A stretch of DNA of 64,000 bases from Charina bottae. Lineage: Eukaryota > Chordata > Lepidosauria > Squamata > Charinaidae. This document shows positions 12,064 to 24,474 of this stretch, piece by piece. The translations under genes were made by a program, and so were the position numbers. The notes under the pieces are model-generated. The model was not told the origin of the DNA. It ran no database searches and saw only the letters and a list, made by a program, of their open reading frames with translations. Position 1 is the stretch's first letter. Each line of letters opens with the position of its first letter. Location: NCBI GenBank assembly GCA_023362775.1, contig JALMGJ010000029.1, forward strand, positions 648,001 through 712,000, given 5' to 3'.

Positions 12064-14135
12064 TTTGCATCAGGGAAGAAAATGGATGTGTGCAGACTCA
12101 ACTTGCATCTTAAGAGTCAAAACTTCAGCGATGATGCTATTGAGTAATAATTCAGTTTGTGGATCCGTGTGCTGTATCTTAAGCGAGGAAGTACCTGTAG
12201 CAGCAACATGTGTTTACTGTGCCATTATGTACTGTCCAAATGGATGTAAGTAATTTGCATAGGGATTACTTTGCATAGTATATGCTAATTAATTAATATG
12301 CAGAACTTCTTTTGCATTCTTTAGCTGTGTCCTTAGATGGAAGCAATTGGAAGACAGATGTCCATGCAAAGCAAAATTGTAAATAAGTTTGCAAATGTTA
12401 GTAACCATTTTCACAGCTTCGCACCACACATATTTCTTTTATGATTTATTATGGGCCTGGAACATCATCTCATCGTGTCCAGGTCTCTTCCAGCCTATAA
12501 AAGCCCTGAATAGCTACAGTATTTACAAGCCTGATTGAAGCTCTGTACAGACTACAATGAATAATTTGAAAAATGGCTTTTCTTTCGCTTTTTGTTCATC
12601 ATGTAGCATTCATGAAATTTTATGCATGTACCACAGAGGTTCAAACGCAACTGGTATCTCATCTGTAGAGATGTTTCTAGACAACCCCTCGGCAGCGAAT
12701 GCGATGCTTACAGTTTGTCTGGTTAGTTGACATCTTGCAAGCAGTTCCCAGACAGTCAAAATCCACCAGCCCCGAGGTGCGGTTCTAGCTCTAGCTGTAC
12801 AATAACAGCGCTGAAGAAAGAATATATTCCAGATTTCTAAACAGAACCAATTTGCTAATGAATTCATTAGACGAGTTTGCAAAGAACTACTTTTCAGAAC
12901 ATAGCTGCATTCAAATATAAAACCAATTAAAGCGTTAATTTACATTACAAAAGATTAAGGATCTTTTGACTAGATGAAAAAACGCTTTAGAAACTCTTTT
13001 TTGCGCTTCCCCACCACCCGCACTGCTTTCCTGGGGAGCCTCGCTCATTTGTACCCAGCCTGACCCAGCCGCCATTAAACCCCAGCTGCGTTGTGGTCAG
13101 CTGGCCGAGAGGTTTCATTAGCTCATTAACTCCCTCTTGCAGAAAGTCTCCAGTGCTGGCTAATAAACCCTCTCTTGGAATCTATGAACATCTGACCCAG
13201 CTTTTCCTAGGAAGAGAGGCCCTAGTGGTGGAAAGATGTTATTTATAATCTAAGGTCAGCCTTTGTTTTGTTTTACTGACTTCCATGTAAATAGTTGCAT
13301 TTTAAATGCTCGGCAGTGCTTTTGTCTAAGTGCACAGGAAGTAAACCCCAAATTGGAGTGCCCTGTCTTTGAAGTGAACTGAAGTCTTCTTGATCCCTCA
13401 CTCACATAGCACGCATAACACAAAGCCCACGTTGACTGTGGCATCTTCCTTTGTAGCCCTCCTCCTTAAATTCCATTTCTGTTGTTTCAAGAACAATTTC
13501 ACGCACAGTTAGGAGTAGATTCCATTGGACATGGTGGGAATTACTTCTCTGTAAACACTTGCAGGATTACTACGTTGGTTAGATTTCCTCACTGCATGGA
13601 TTTATTCATATGTAACTATTCTTTAAGTATTGATGAAATGGTCCAGAAAGGTAGATTCTTGTGTGGGTTTTTTTTCCATAATCCATGACCAAGAGTTTCA
13701 TCTGAAGTGTCTTAGGGCTAACTAACTCTGTCCAATATGTTGTTTCTTAATAGTAACTGGTTTTCAACTGTGTTCCACAGAGAACTTGATGGGGTTCCAT
13801 GAGAAACTAAGGGCAAAAAGTAAATTTAAAAAAAAAGTTCTTTTGGACAAGCAATTTTTCTAAGGAAAAGCAATCACATCCTGATCATTGAACATTGATT
13901 TGTTTAGTTAAAACCTTCCAAGTAATTGTGAACTTCAAGTTTTAATTTTATTCCATTTTATTACCAATTTTTTGTCACTAGAGCTTTGCTTCTTGATTGG
14001 GGTCCCTGGAATGTATGTACTGGAATATATATGTATATATTCTTTTAACCCACAGGTTCCGCACCCTGAAAAGGTTTGAAAAACCTGATACCTGTACTAC
14101 TAGTATAATTTAATATGCTGCATACTGTAGGTTAA
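12064..14135. other. Intron 1 stretch without recognised repeats, possible conserved non-coding DNA
   Basis: About 2 kb with little recognisable repeat structure. The part from 12960 to 13250 is of balanced composition and non-repetitive, and reads like possible conserved non-coding sequence, but that needs a cross-species alignment. An octamer and homeobox-type cluster at 12250-12303 is listed separately. Confidence 0.35.
12250..12303. promoter_or_regulatory. Cluster of POU-octamer and homeodomain-like motifs
   Basis: Within about 55 bp the sequence holds ATTTGCAT (12253-12260), CTTTGCAT (about 12269-12276), ATGCTAAT (12282-12289, an octamer on the other strand) and a TAATTAATTAAT run with ATATGCA beside it. 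Such spacing is typical of POU/homeodomain-bound enhancers. AT-rich DNA gives such matches by chance, so function is speculative. Confidence 0.3.
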
Positions 14136-14454
14136 GGGGCGCAATGGCTCAGTGGTTAAGACGCCAGGCTTGTCGATCAGAAGGTCAGCGGTTCGAGACC
14201 CGAGGGCCGCGTGACGGAGTGAGCTCCCGCACTCGCCCCAGCTCTTGCCAACCTAGCAATTCGAAAGCATGCAAATGCAAGTAGATCAATAGGTACCACT
14301 TCAGTGGGATGGTAACAGCGTTCCGCACGCATCATGCCAGCCACATGACCGCGGAAGCGTCTTCGGACAGCGCTGGCTCTTCTGCTAAGAAACGGAGATG
14401 AGCACCGGCCCCTAGAATCGGACACGACTGTGCAGGGGAAACCTTTACCTTTAC
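14136..14454 (+). mobile_element. Sauria SINE, forward orientation
   Basis: It begins gggcgcaatggctcagtgg (A-box region) and continues through the B-box-like ggttcgagacccg. The body has gctcttgccaacctagcaat and the tail is gaaacctttacctttac. Full-length structure, inserted in the gene's orientation. Confidence 0.9.
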
Positions 14455-15024
14455 TTACTATACCGTAGAGGGCCACAAGACGAGGCACTGTGACCTCAAA
14501 TACATTTTCAAGTTAGATTCAGATAGCAATCAATGAAAGAGATGTTGAGGATACAGGGATTTGTAAGCCATAAGGCTTGTTTATATCTAAGCAGTATTGA
14601 ATTGTCTGGAATAACATGTGACTTGAGTCAAAAGTGAAGGAAGTTGTGTTCCGAGACTCCTGTTAAACACCCCCAGCGTCTCGTGAGAACAGATGAAGAT
14701 TTCAAGAAACCGCACTTAACCATAGCATCTCCTTATATGCAACTGTATAGAAACTACGATTAAGGGCTTCTTTGGATCTCATTCATGGTTGCTGGTTTCC
14801 AGCGAGGGCTAGGCGTGGCTTCCTCGATTGTGTTGCTGTCTGCACCCAGGAGGGAATGAAACAGCAACCAGAGCATTGCAGATTTCTGTGTGGTGATGGT
14901 GTGCATTATGTTGATCTGATCATCTGATTGCAGACAATCCCTAATTGTCTGAGAATCCTGGTATAATAAATAATAAATATTGGTAGCTGAGGAGGGGAGT
15001 TTTTACATCCAAGGATATACTTCA

Positions 15025-15189
15025 CAGGAGTTTCTGCAGGGTGTGGTAAAAAAAGTCAAGATGACAGTCACAACAGTGCAATCAAAGCTCCATTTGTTTT
15101 TTATGTGTGCCACACACATTTATGACACACAAATAAATGATTGCACTGTCACAGCCACCCTCTTAAAGCACCCCCTGCAGACACCCCTG
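15025..15189. mobile_element. MITE, family B, complete
   Basis: Termini CAGGAGTTTCTGCAGGG and CCCTGCAGACACCCCTG are inverted repeats. Inner arms are gtcaagatgacagtcac and a decayed complement. Direct repeats cttca abut both ends, suggesting a short (about 5-bp) TSD, but this is not consistent between copies. Confidence 0.7.
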
Positions 15190-15589
15190 CTTCATAATAT
15201 ATTCCAGTTGTAATGTGAGTGTCATCCTTGTTACCCATTGATGAAATACCCCAAATTCTTACTGTAAATGAGCAGGGGGTGCTTATCAAAGCTCTTTGTG
15301 ACAGAGAGTTATTTAAATGGATATGACATTTTATGCTGCCCTGGTGACATTTTTTGGAAGTCATCCCATTAGCAAGACAAATTTAATTCTTCCAAGGCCA
15401 TTTCTAATAAGAAAGTTGCATGAATAATCTGCCTCAATAATTCATTTTATTATAACTGCTTGAACTTTATGTGCAGATTAGTGTGGGCAGCCAGGTAAAT
15501 AATTACTTGATCACCTTTTTAATTACATTTTCAGAATAACAAAACCCAGGTATTGATGCCTTTTTGAGTTATTGCTAGGAAGAAATGAT

Positions 15590-15727
15590 CATATCTTACC
15601 ATGAAATAGAAGCTCTTTCTTATTAATTAATTAATTAGAAGGATATTCATAATGATCATATCTTACCATGAAATAGAAGCTCTTTCTTATTAATTAATTA
15701 ATTAATTAATTAAGAAGAAGGATATTC
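15590..15727. repeat. Short tandem duplication around a TTAA repeat
   Basis: The sequence around atgatcatatcttaccatg ... ttaattaatta ... aaggatattcat occurs twice in a row, with the second copy carrying a longer (TTAA)n stretch. The repeated unit is about 65-75 bp. Confidence 0.85.
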
Positions 15728-16251
15728 ATTAACAGATACCAGAACTGAAAGTGCCAAAAGAAACAGCTTCACTGATTCCTGCTCACACATTAGCCTGACA
15801 CGGAAAGAGTTGAAATACGTCAAGCACAATGATAGCCAGCAAATAGTTGTTTTGTCTTTCATATGTGCAGTTGGAAAGGAAGAAGACACGCATGTAGACA
15901 ATGTGGCAATTCATCAATGCTTTTTGTCAGTTCTGGAAAAGCATTGTCAGGCCTGGCTGGGCCCATAAAATTAAACAAACCGCATTTCCGGTGTCCTGTT
16001 ATGTGTAAATCTTGCCACGTGTGTTCTTTAACCTTGAGATTTTGCTGTGGAAACAACCAGCAGGGTTTGCCTTAAAAAGTATACCCGTTTGTCCAGCTGA
16101 ACTAGAACTGTCAGTGCAACAAACATAATGCATTACTTGAAAATGCCTCAGGGCCATTTTGCCGGCTCTCTCAAGCATTTCCCGTTCTTTCGAAGAGACC
16201 TGGAATCAACTGAATTCATCCAGGATTTTCATAAGTTTCAGCCAAACAAAT

Positions 16252-16742
16252 ATGTCTATGAAGGTTCTCAGTCATCCAGTTGGAATTGTCTGTAGCTTGA
16301 ATCATGTCAACTGGATTTCTATTTTCTCAGTGGAAACGTTTCGCTCCTTATCCAAGGAGCTTCTTCAGTCTGAGCAAAGTTAGTAAGGGAATCCTTAAAT
16401 ATGTTTCTAGGTAGCTGTGTGACCTTACACCTGGGGTTAGGTCATGGTTATATTGAGATGTTATTTTAAGTCCTTTTACCATCTAAAGGAGGATCGTTAA
16501 GATCACCAAGCTCAACAGCAGCATGGTGATCTTAACGATCCTCCTTTAGATGATAAAAGGACTTAAAATAACATCTCAATATAACCATGACCTAACCCCA
16601 GGTGTAAGGTCACACAGCTACCTAGAAACATATTTAGGATTCCCTTACCAACTTTGCTCAGACTGAAGAAGCTCCTTGGATAAGGAGCGAAACGTTTCCA
16701 CTGAGAAAATAGAAATCCAGTTGACATGATTCAAGCTACAGA
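16252..16742 (-). mobile_element. Penelope-type inverted-repeat insertion (type I), 13-bp TSD
   Basis: Two arms of about 222 bp (16287-16508 and 16524-16744) are near-perfect inverted repeats around a 15-bp spacer. The insertion is flanked by the exact 13-bp repeat cagccaaacaaat (16239-16251 and 16743-16755). Each arm carries a module CTGAAGAA, a 7-bp hairpin (GCTCCTT/AAGGAGC), then GAAAC (16663-16693 on the right arm). One end extends as atgaaggttctcagtcatcc, the 3' end of the family. No coding sequence is present. Assignment to Penelope-like elements rests on shared design with 45103-45748, which retains an ORF end. Confidence 0.8.
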
Positions 16743-16799
16743 CAGCCAAACAAATGTTAGTATGTACAGTACTTGCCTCTCACACTGGCCAGGATTGGT

Positions 16800-17556
16800 T
16801 GTAACTAGAAATGTAAGGTCCTGCACTTAGGCAGGAGAAACCAGATGCACAGGTACAATATAGGCAGTCCCTGGCTCAACAGCGGTGCCTGTGAGAGGGA
16901 CCTAGGTGCCCTGATGGACCACTGCTTAAGAATGAGCCAGCAGTGTGCTGCAGCTGCCAAAAAAGCCAACACAGTCCTGGGCTGCACCAACTGAGGGATA
17001 GTATCATGATCACGGGAAGTGATAGTACTGCTCTATACCACACTGGTGAGGCCACACTTGGAATCCTGTGTCCATTTCTGGTCACCACAATACAAAAAAG
17101 TTGCTGAGGCCCTAGAAAGGGTGCAGAGAAGAGCAATAAAGATGATCAGGGGTCTGGAGGCTCAGTCCTATGAAGAACGGCTAAAGGAACTGGGTATGTT
17201 TAGCTTAATGAAGAGAAGAATGAGGGGAGACATGACAGCGGTCTTCCCATACTTGAAGGGCTGCCACAGGGAAGAGGGCATTGACAATGTCCATGGCACC
17301 TGAGGGTAGGACAAGAAGCCATGGGTGGAAGCTCGTCAGAGGGAGATCCAACCTGGAAATGAGGAGGAATTTCCCGACAGTGAGAACGATTAAGCAGTGG
17401 AACAGCTTTGTGGGTGCTCCATCGCTGGAGGTTTTCAAGAAAAGATTGGACAACCGTTTGTCCGAGATGGTATGAGGACTCCTGCCTTGGGCTTGGGGGT
17501 TGGACCAGAAGACCTCCAAGGTCCCTTCCAACCCCAGGACTCTATGATTCTATAAG
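16800..17556 (+). mobile_element. CR1 LINE, 3' fragment
   Basis: Contains the well-known CR1 3' region: a segment coding for a stretch like [17 protein letters not shown], then ggaggttttcaagaaaagattgg, and the end octamer-type terminus tctatgattctat. The reading frame is broken, so this is a dead, 5'-truncated copy lying directly beside the Penelope-type insertion. Confidence 0.9.
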
Positions 17557-18124
17557 AAGCCGTGATTTTCCCGTGTACCTAGCTAAGCCACTGTCTTCCT
17601 CCTTTCATGCATCAGAGGAAGTGATCAGAAAGTTCTGCTTCTGGAATGAATCCTTGTTGGCCATACCATCCAAACACTGGGAGCTGTGGTTTGTTTGAAC
17701 TGTGGCTAACGAGGAAAAGTCAGAATGAAACCATAGGTTCAGAGTCCATGATTTCAAATAAAATAACCAGGGGAGAGGGGTTAGGGTTGGTTTTAAATCA
17801 GGAGAAGAGTGAAGGAGGCATTGGAAATCCCTGGACTTCCTAGGGTTGCTTTTCTGACATTAAACTATAGATGAGTGATCTATCCTTGATCAAGGTCACT
17901 ACAGGTAAGTTAGTTTGCACTGCAGTTTTGTTTTTTTTTTTGTTTTTTTTTTTTTTGCTGTACATGTCTTGCTAAGCTACTGGGGCAGGCAGTAAGTCAA
18001 CAACAAGCCTTGATTTCAGATGCTACTTTATTGTCCCCAAACAAATTTTTTGAATGACCACATTGTGCTCAGCCAAAAATCCGCAAATGACTTATGCGTT
18101 GATGTAGCATGAGAACCCGGGTAG

Positions 18125-18126
<2 letters not shown>
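17557..18126. other. Intron 1 sequence with a poly-T tract
   Basis: Unassigned DNA. A T-rich run lies at about 17930-17957. No gene seen. Confidence 0.4.
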
Positions 18127-18155
<29 letters not shown>

Positions 18156-18178
18156 AATGATGATGATGATGATGATGT
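18127..18178. repeat. (GAT)n microsatellite
   Basis: About 17 units of a gat trinucleotide with one aat interruption. The flanking cttggctcctggtaagctt resembles the tail of the 5S-like SINE at 34188. Confidence 0.9.
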
Positions 18179-18368
18179 CGTCTTTATTTGTTGAGCTTGG
18201 CTCCTGGTAAGCTTGTGGATACATCCGTGTTATATTTTTGGTAACAAAACAGAAGTGACTTGCCCAGTGGTGTCTGGAGGACGGGCAACTTCTGCAAGAT
18301 GGCAGATGCAGGTTCTTCTGTGCTTTGCAATAGACGTCCAGCCCCTCTGACTCTTCTCTGTAGATGCA

Positions 18369-18504
18369 CAGGGATAGGGGGTCTGCGGGGGAGGGGTCAG
18401 AAAAGTCAAGATGGTGGCCCATTTTATGCATATCACAAAAGGGGGCAGGACTGTGATTGTGTGATTGCAATCAACCTTTTGACTCTCCCCTTCGGACGCC
18501 CCTG
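18369..18504. mobile_element. MITE, family B, complete
   Basis: Left end cagggatagggggtctgc with inner arm gtcaagatggtggccc. Right end ctccccttcggacgcccctg. Standard family-B structure. Confidence 0.65.
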
Positions 18505-20280
18505 CAGAATCAGTTGGTGCTATTTCTGGTGTGACTTTTAGTTCTTCTAAGCATCGGTCGATAGGACACCCTTCTGCACTGGAGCTGTGGGACCTTTGGT
18601 GCTCATTAGCCTCACGACAGCATGGAAAAGCCAGAGCCTCCGCACTGAGAAATTTGAAAGTTTCTCTAGAGACAGCCGAGCTGTTTATTTCTGCTTATTT
18701 TCAGTCCTTTGACGCCTTACCTTCCTTTCTCCTCCCTCTCCCAACCTTTAGGGGAAATTAACTGCTAAAGAGGAAGATGAGCAGCAGAAATAGTAAACAA
18801 CAGTCCGGGCTTCTGGGGAAATCTTTTCATCTTCATTGACACCGTGGTTTCTTTTCACCTTAGCGATGCATAATTCAAAGGTCATCACAGCTCTCTGTTC
18901 AGACCGTTTTAATGCAAACCTGGATTTTCACCGATGGAAACGGCGATTACCATGTTTTAAATGCCGTCATTTTTCTGATCTTTCCCATCTTCTACTTTCC
19001 TCCACCTTGCCGAGCCCAGTCATTTTGATAGTCCGTCATCCACTTGCATCTCATGCCCAAAACATGAGCATTTCTGCTTCCTGATCATCACAGCCAGAGG
19101 GCTGCGGGCCTTCATGGTGACTTATGGACTGATTGGTTGATTGATTGATTCTTCTTTGGGTTCATCATTTTTATTTATTTATTATTTAAATTTATATCAA
19201 CGCCCATCACAAGGAACTCTGGGCGGTCATGCCGTTCCTAGTAGCCATTCTGCTACCCCATAATTTCAAGGCACTTATCTTCTTTATGGGGTTCTTCCTT
19301 TCTGTCCATTTTTCACAGCTGTACATTATCGCTGGAAAGAACATTGCTTTAACTGGCCTGATCTTTGTCGTCAAAGAAATTTATTTATTTATTTTATTAT
19401 TTCAATTTATTCCCCGCCCATCTCCCTTGCAAGGGACTCTGGGCGGGTTACAACAATTGTCTCCCCTATGATCTGGTCTCATTTTGTCAGTGCCTCCCTC
19501 CTTAGGATTAATCTGCAGCACACTCGGCATCTTTAAGTATTCTCGAGCCCCAGCAAAGAAAACTATTTTCACTTATTCATTGTCAGCTGTGAATTCACTA
19601 AGTATGCTGATTGGCATCACCTTTGTCTTCTTAACATTAATCCAGGTTTTTTCACTTTCCGTTTTTATTTTATAATGAGATCTTCTAAATCTTCTTTGCT
19701 TTATTCTAATTTACTTTCAACTAATGAAGTAAATTATTTTGAACTCCAGTTCTGATTGCAGCTGTCACCTCCTCAAAACCTGACATTCATATTAGCTGTA
19801 TAAATTAACACAGAAGAAGATGATCATCCATTCTTGGGCATCTCTGGACGGAGGGCTCATCATCCCATCATGAGCATCGCAACATCGTTGTGCAGATTCC
19901 ATAAGTGCACCATTTGCAACATGATAGGCTACTGTGTATGACATCATGCTGATGCAATCATGTTTTCCAGTGGGCAGATGTGTGTCTCTGTCTTCCTCGT
20001 TCTCAACTATTCTGTTTTTCCAATTCAGTTCTTAGGGTACTTTTTTTATACAGTAAAGATTCCCCAGAAGAATGATGGTGAATCTGGCATGGCTGTTAGT
20101 CTTAATGTAATCCACATTGTGGCATAATCTGCGCAAAGGCCTTGCTGCAGTCAATGAAGCAAAGACAAGCCTTCTTAAATAATCATTATTAAATAATAAC
20201 AATAATATCAACATGTTCACATTGTAATCCAAACTAATTTCATAACACCACACTAACCTTAGAGTTCTTACCTGTTAGAG
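18505..20280. other. Intron 1 with L2-type tails and a low-copy repeat
   Basis: Short L2/CR1-type 3' tails occur at about 19155-19225 and 19376-19455 (ttatttattt..., cgcccatc..., gggactctgggcgg). At about 19840-19975 a degenerate foldback (gtgcagattccataag, gtgcaccatttgcaa) matches the repeat at 55840-55980. No gene recognised. Confidence 0.5.
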
Positions 20281-20322
20281 CAGTGTTTCTCAACCTCAGC
20301 AACTTGAAGATGAGAAACACTG
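20281..20322. mobile_element. Minimal 42-bp hAT MITE, family A, with perfect TSD
   Basis: Only the two terminal repeats remain: cagtgtttctcaacctc and gatgagaaacactg, joined by a few bases. It is flanked by the exact 8-bp repeat tgttagag (20273-20280 and 20323-20330). The perfect TSD shows either that the miniature form itself moved or that the interior was lost later. Confidence 0.85.
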
Positions 20323-20740
20323 TGTTAGAGTAATTCTACGGCATGTGCAAAATAGGTGCCCCACCCTTTTAAAGCGTATTCCTTGTACACTTAATTTTCT
20401 TGCAAGAGGAGCCTATGTGTATTTATCTAGAAGTGCGTCCAGCTGTGTTCAGTGCATTTGGAAGTTGAAAACACTGTCACTGAAGAGTAATTATCTTCAT
20501 TTAAATGAGGTTGACAACAGCTGTTATTAGGGATGTGTGAACTGTCACTTGCTTTTCTGGTGTTCTGCCTTAATAAAACTCTTCGTTCTTATCTAAGGTT
20601 TTACCCAAGTTCTAGGCAAAAGCCATTGTAGATTTATGGACCAAAGTCCATTTGACATACAGGTGCATGTGATTTTTACATCATCCAAAGAATGGTTTTT
20701 GGAGAACCCATCTGAGGCCAAGTGAGAGCTGGAGATCAGA

Positions 20741-21082
20741 GGTAAAAAGGTAAAGGTTCCCCCCGCACATTTGTGCAGTCGTGTCCGACTCTAGGGGCCA
20801 GTGCTCATCTCCATTTGTTAGCCGAAGAGCCAGTTTTGTCCGAAGACGCTTCCACGGTCATGTGGCCACAAGACACGCGCGGAAAGCTGTTACCTTCCCA
20901 CCGAAGTGGTACCTATTCATCTCCTTGCATTTGCATGCTTTCGAATTGCTCGGTTGGCAAGAGCTGGGGCGAGTGCGGGAGCTCACTCCGCACGCAGGGC
21001 TAGGGATTCGAACCTCCGAACTTGCAATCTTCCGATCGACAAGCCTGGCATCTTACCCGCTGAGCCACCACGCCCCTTATAA
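20741..21082 (-). mobile_element. Sauria SINE, reverse orientation, with 10-bp TSD
   Basis: Full-length minus-strand copy with the tail complement ggtaaaggttccccc at the left and the tRNA head complement at the right. The direct repeat ggagatcaga lies at 20731-20740 and 21083-21092. Confidence 0.92.
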
Positions 21083-21903
21083 GGAGATCAGAAGAACCTA
21101 TTTATTTCTCGTTTGCTCAGAGTTGCTCTTCCTCGATCTGGAAGCCATTGGGCCCTCCTCCCATCTCCTCCCTAAAAGTCTGGGCAAACTTCTCTGGCTT
21201 TCTCTAAATCTTGGAGCCATCCTTGATTCTACAGATACTGAGTCATGTGGGAGTTGGATTTCCTTCCTTCAGAAACTTCCATACTTTGTTTTCTGTGAAC
21301 CATGAATCAAAAGGTTCAACAATCTTGATAAAAACCTCTAAAGATAAAAACAATACTTAATTTCCCCAGTGACTCTTTTTCACATGGATTCTATCGTAGG
21401 AAAGAAGAGCTACGTCAAGAGAGATTAAAAATGGTCCAGAAAAGAGGGATGATTTAAAAGTTGTATAGATTAAATTGCTTCCTTATTAGAAAGAAAGCAA
21501 ACTCATTCAAGCCAGGCATCTGGGGGTTGTGTCGGTGTATGCCTGTATGTGTGTGTGATTTGCAGTAATCCCTTTCTACTTAAATGTTATGGATGTTTTT
21601 AACCTAAAAGTTGTACCCCTATTGGCAACAATAGCAAATACAGGGTTTAGCTACAGGATTTTGCATTCCCTCTTCAGCAGCCCTGTTGGAAATCCACAGA
21701 ATTGTGGATGTTCCACAAGCCTCAAAAAGAAGCACTAATGTGCAAGTACATGATTTATTTGGGGCATATCTGGATGCACAAATTTGGGTTTTGGCTTGAT
21801 GAAGCTTCCTATAGCCTCTCTAGTCTGGTTCCCACCAGATTCCCACCTCCCATCATGCCCAATGGCCATCATCATTGGGATGATGGAAATTAATAGCCTA
21901 GAG
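21083..21903. other. Intron 1, nothing recognised
   Basis: No gene or repeat ends seen apart from the TSD of the next element at 21896-21903. Confidence 0.4.
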
Positions 21904-22560
21904 CAGGGGTTGGCAACTTTTTTTCCGTCAGGGACCACCCCCATCGGAAGTTTTTTTTCAAGGACTGGGGGGTGGGGTTTGTGGGCGGCAGCCAATCAGA
22001 TGGATGGGGGGTGGGGTTTGCAGGCGGCAGCCAATCCAAAGGACGGGGCGGGGTTTGCAGGCCTGCCGCTCCATGCAGCACTTCTTTGGGGAACTGAGGG
22101 CATTTTCGGGGTCCCCGGAGCCTTCCCTTTCGAAGGGGCAGGCTCCGGGGACCCTGAAAATGCCCTCGGTTCCGGCAGGGAGGTGAAAATCCTCTCCGTG
22201 CGTGTGCACGCTGCCAGACCGCTTCCCCGCCACACAGCTGATCGGCGCGGGGTGGAAAATCTCCGCTCTGATCAGCTTTGCGCCCGGCAGTATGCGCGCG
22301 GTGAGGATTTTCACCTCCCTGCTGGAACCGAGGGCATTTTTGGGGTCCCCGGTGTGGGGACTCCGAAAATGCCCTCGGTTTCCCGAAAAAACGCTGCAGG
22401 GAGGCGAAAATTCTCGCCGCACGCACGCTGCACACTGATATGTGGAGGTGTTTCCCCTTCCGGGCCCCCACCAATCAGCTGCTCCGGCTCACTCTGCGGC
22501 CCACTTCCTAACGGCCCGCGGCCCGCCAGTGGGCCAAGGACCACAGGTTGCCGACCCCTG
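21904..22560. mobile_element. Non-autonomous hAT element, 657 bp, 8-bp TSD
   Basis: Ends caggggttggcaac and gttgccgacccctg are inverted repeats, flanked by the exact TSD gcctagag (21896-21903 and 22561-22568). The interior is GC-rich and built from several internal inverted and direct repeats (for example gaaaatgccctcggttccgg type units). It stays open for 260 codons on the + strand by composition only; there is no transposase. Confidence 0.9.
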
Positions 22561-23409
22561 GCCTAGAGGACACCAACTTGGGGAAAGTTGCCCTCCTCCA
22601 ATTTTGCCTGTAGTTGTATAAATGTGTGTCAGGTTGTTGACCTGATCCCATGATATACTGAACATATATAATCATAGTGCTTTGAAGATTAAGGGGCAGT
22701 TGATCATTTGACAAAATGCCCTGATTCATAAATAATGTTAAATCTGGTTTGCTTTCGTTTCGGCTCAGTGTATAAAGTCATCTACTATTGCCCCCAATGG
22801 ACTCAGGTTGCAGTATTCCAGCCGGCTGATAAATCTGGCTAAGAAGGCCTTAAGAAAGAGTTTGGAGCAGGGGTGTGTAGATGCTAGATGTTTAACTCTA
22901 CAGTACATGCCTTTTACTCTTGAGCTAACTCTGCTTCCTGGGATGGTAGCAGGTCAGAAGAGCAGCTGCGAATGATAGAAGAACATCTATAATGAATTCA
23001 ACAGAAAATGGCAACTCTTTGTAGACATGGTGCATCTGCTGTTTTCCTCAGTAGGAAGATAAAGATTTGTAAAATATTTCTTTCCTCATTTGGATGCCAG
23101 ACTGGTTGTTACAATCTCCGTGGAAGGGTCCAGAACATGCTGTTTTGAATAAATTACATACGTTGATGCAGAAGGTTGTAGGCAAAGAAGAAGGGTGTGG
23201 ATTTTATCCATACTGCTTTCAAGAAAACTACTGACAAAGTCACCAGGAATCAGTGTACCACTGAGAAAGACCAGACAGATACTTGGGAGGAAAAAAAAGT
23301 TAAATTATTGGCCGGGGGAGGTGGGACAGCACCTTGCTTTGATCTCTTTTGGCTTTCCGTTTAGATCTACTCCTATTTTTAACCAAGTTGGTTGAATAGC
23401 AGGGACATC
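22561..23409. other. Intron 1, nothing recognised
   Basis: Unassigned non-coding sequence. Confidence 0.4.
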
Positions 23410-23572
23410 TGTGTGTGTGTGTGTGTGTGTGTCAAAATCTGTGATATGGCAGGCACAACATTGTGATCAAAGCCGCATCCTTTTTGACCATGTGTGTATT
23501 CCACACATGTACAAAAGGGGCAGGGTTTCTCTCACAATGCTGTACCTGCCATATCACAGATTTTGACACATG
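23410..23572. mobile_element. MITE, family C, preceded by a (TG)n tract
   Basis: A gt dinucleotide run (23410-23433) leads into tcaaaatctgtgatatggc. The right arm is gccatatcacagattttga. The arms are close to perfect inverted repeats, one of the best preserved family-C copies here. Confidence 0.75.
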
Positions 23573-23929
23573 CCCATGGTTGCCCCTGTTGTTCAGGCTT
23601 TGAAATTCATTTATTTATTTTGGAAATGTTTATACCATCCACTTTCTCAATGGTTCTGTGTGGCTTTCAGAGATGCAAAAAAAACCCACCCACTTATAAA
23701 AATGAAATGAAAAGCTGTATCTTAGAAAATGTTCTCTCTTTCTTTTGGATTTGCCTGCTGATAATTAAGAAGGTACTTTTCAAAATTGTGTTTTGCTTAT
23801 GTGTATGATGCAATAGAGCTTGATTAAAAGGAATGGGGTTATGCAATAAATTTAACCAGTTTCAAAAGATTCAAATTTCTACAGTCAAGGTGACTTTGGC
23901 GGTCAGTAAGTTCACTCGGTGCCTTAAAC

Positions 23930-24174
23930 CAGGGGCGGGCAACGTCAGGCCCGCGGGCCGTATAAGGCGCACGGGGCTCCCGCTCGCAAACCCTGCCCCT
24001 TCCGCGCGATTGGCTCCTGCCTTCAAACCCCGCCCCCAGTGCTTGTGATTGGCTCCCGCCCACAAACTCCGGCCCCCGGTCCGTGGAAATCCCAGAAACC
24101 CCGCCCCCACACCCCCAGTCCCTGGTTATAAATATCCAAATGGCCCTTGGCAGAAAAAAGGTTCCCCACCTCTG
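23930..24174. mobile_element. Non-autonomous hAT element, 245 bp, 8-bp TSD
   Basis: Ends caggggcgggcaac and gttccccacctctg, flanked by the exact TSD ccttaaac (23922-23929 and 24175-24182). The interior is made of repeated units such as gattggctcc and ccccgccccc. No ORF of interest. Confidence 0.9.
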
Positions 24175-24474
24175 CCTTAAACCATGAAGGGTTGGTTGGC
24201 CAGTTGTGGCTTATTTACCGAGTGGCTTAGTTTGGTGGGAACTTGCTGCTGTTTCAAATGCGTCAAACCCCAAAGAATTATAGCTTCTTTATGACTGCTA
24301 AGACGGTGACTGCTGGTCTAACCTTGTCTGAGTTGGTCTCTCCTGTTGTTTTCCCTGTCTAAATTTGATCGTGGGTTATCAGCAACGTAACCAGCTTTGG
24401 AAGCCCAACACTGAAGGCTGAAGTTAATCTGGAGGTACCACCTCTCCGGAAAAAATGTGCTCTGTTGTCTAGAG

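Noticed and set aside
17019..17303. 94-codon ORF with [15 protein letters not shown]
   Set aside because: It is the well-known CR1 LINE 3' region with a broken frame, not a host gene.
18069..18470. Minus-strand ORF with a poly-isoleucine run
   Set aside because: It is produced by translating the GAT microsatellite.
21784..22566. 260-codon + strand ORF
   Set aside because: It lies almost wholly within the hAT element 21904-22560 and results from its GC-rich internal repeats; no transposase motifs.
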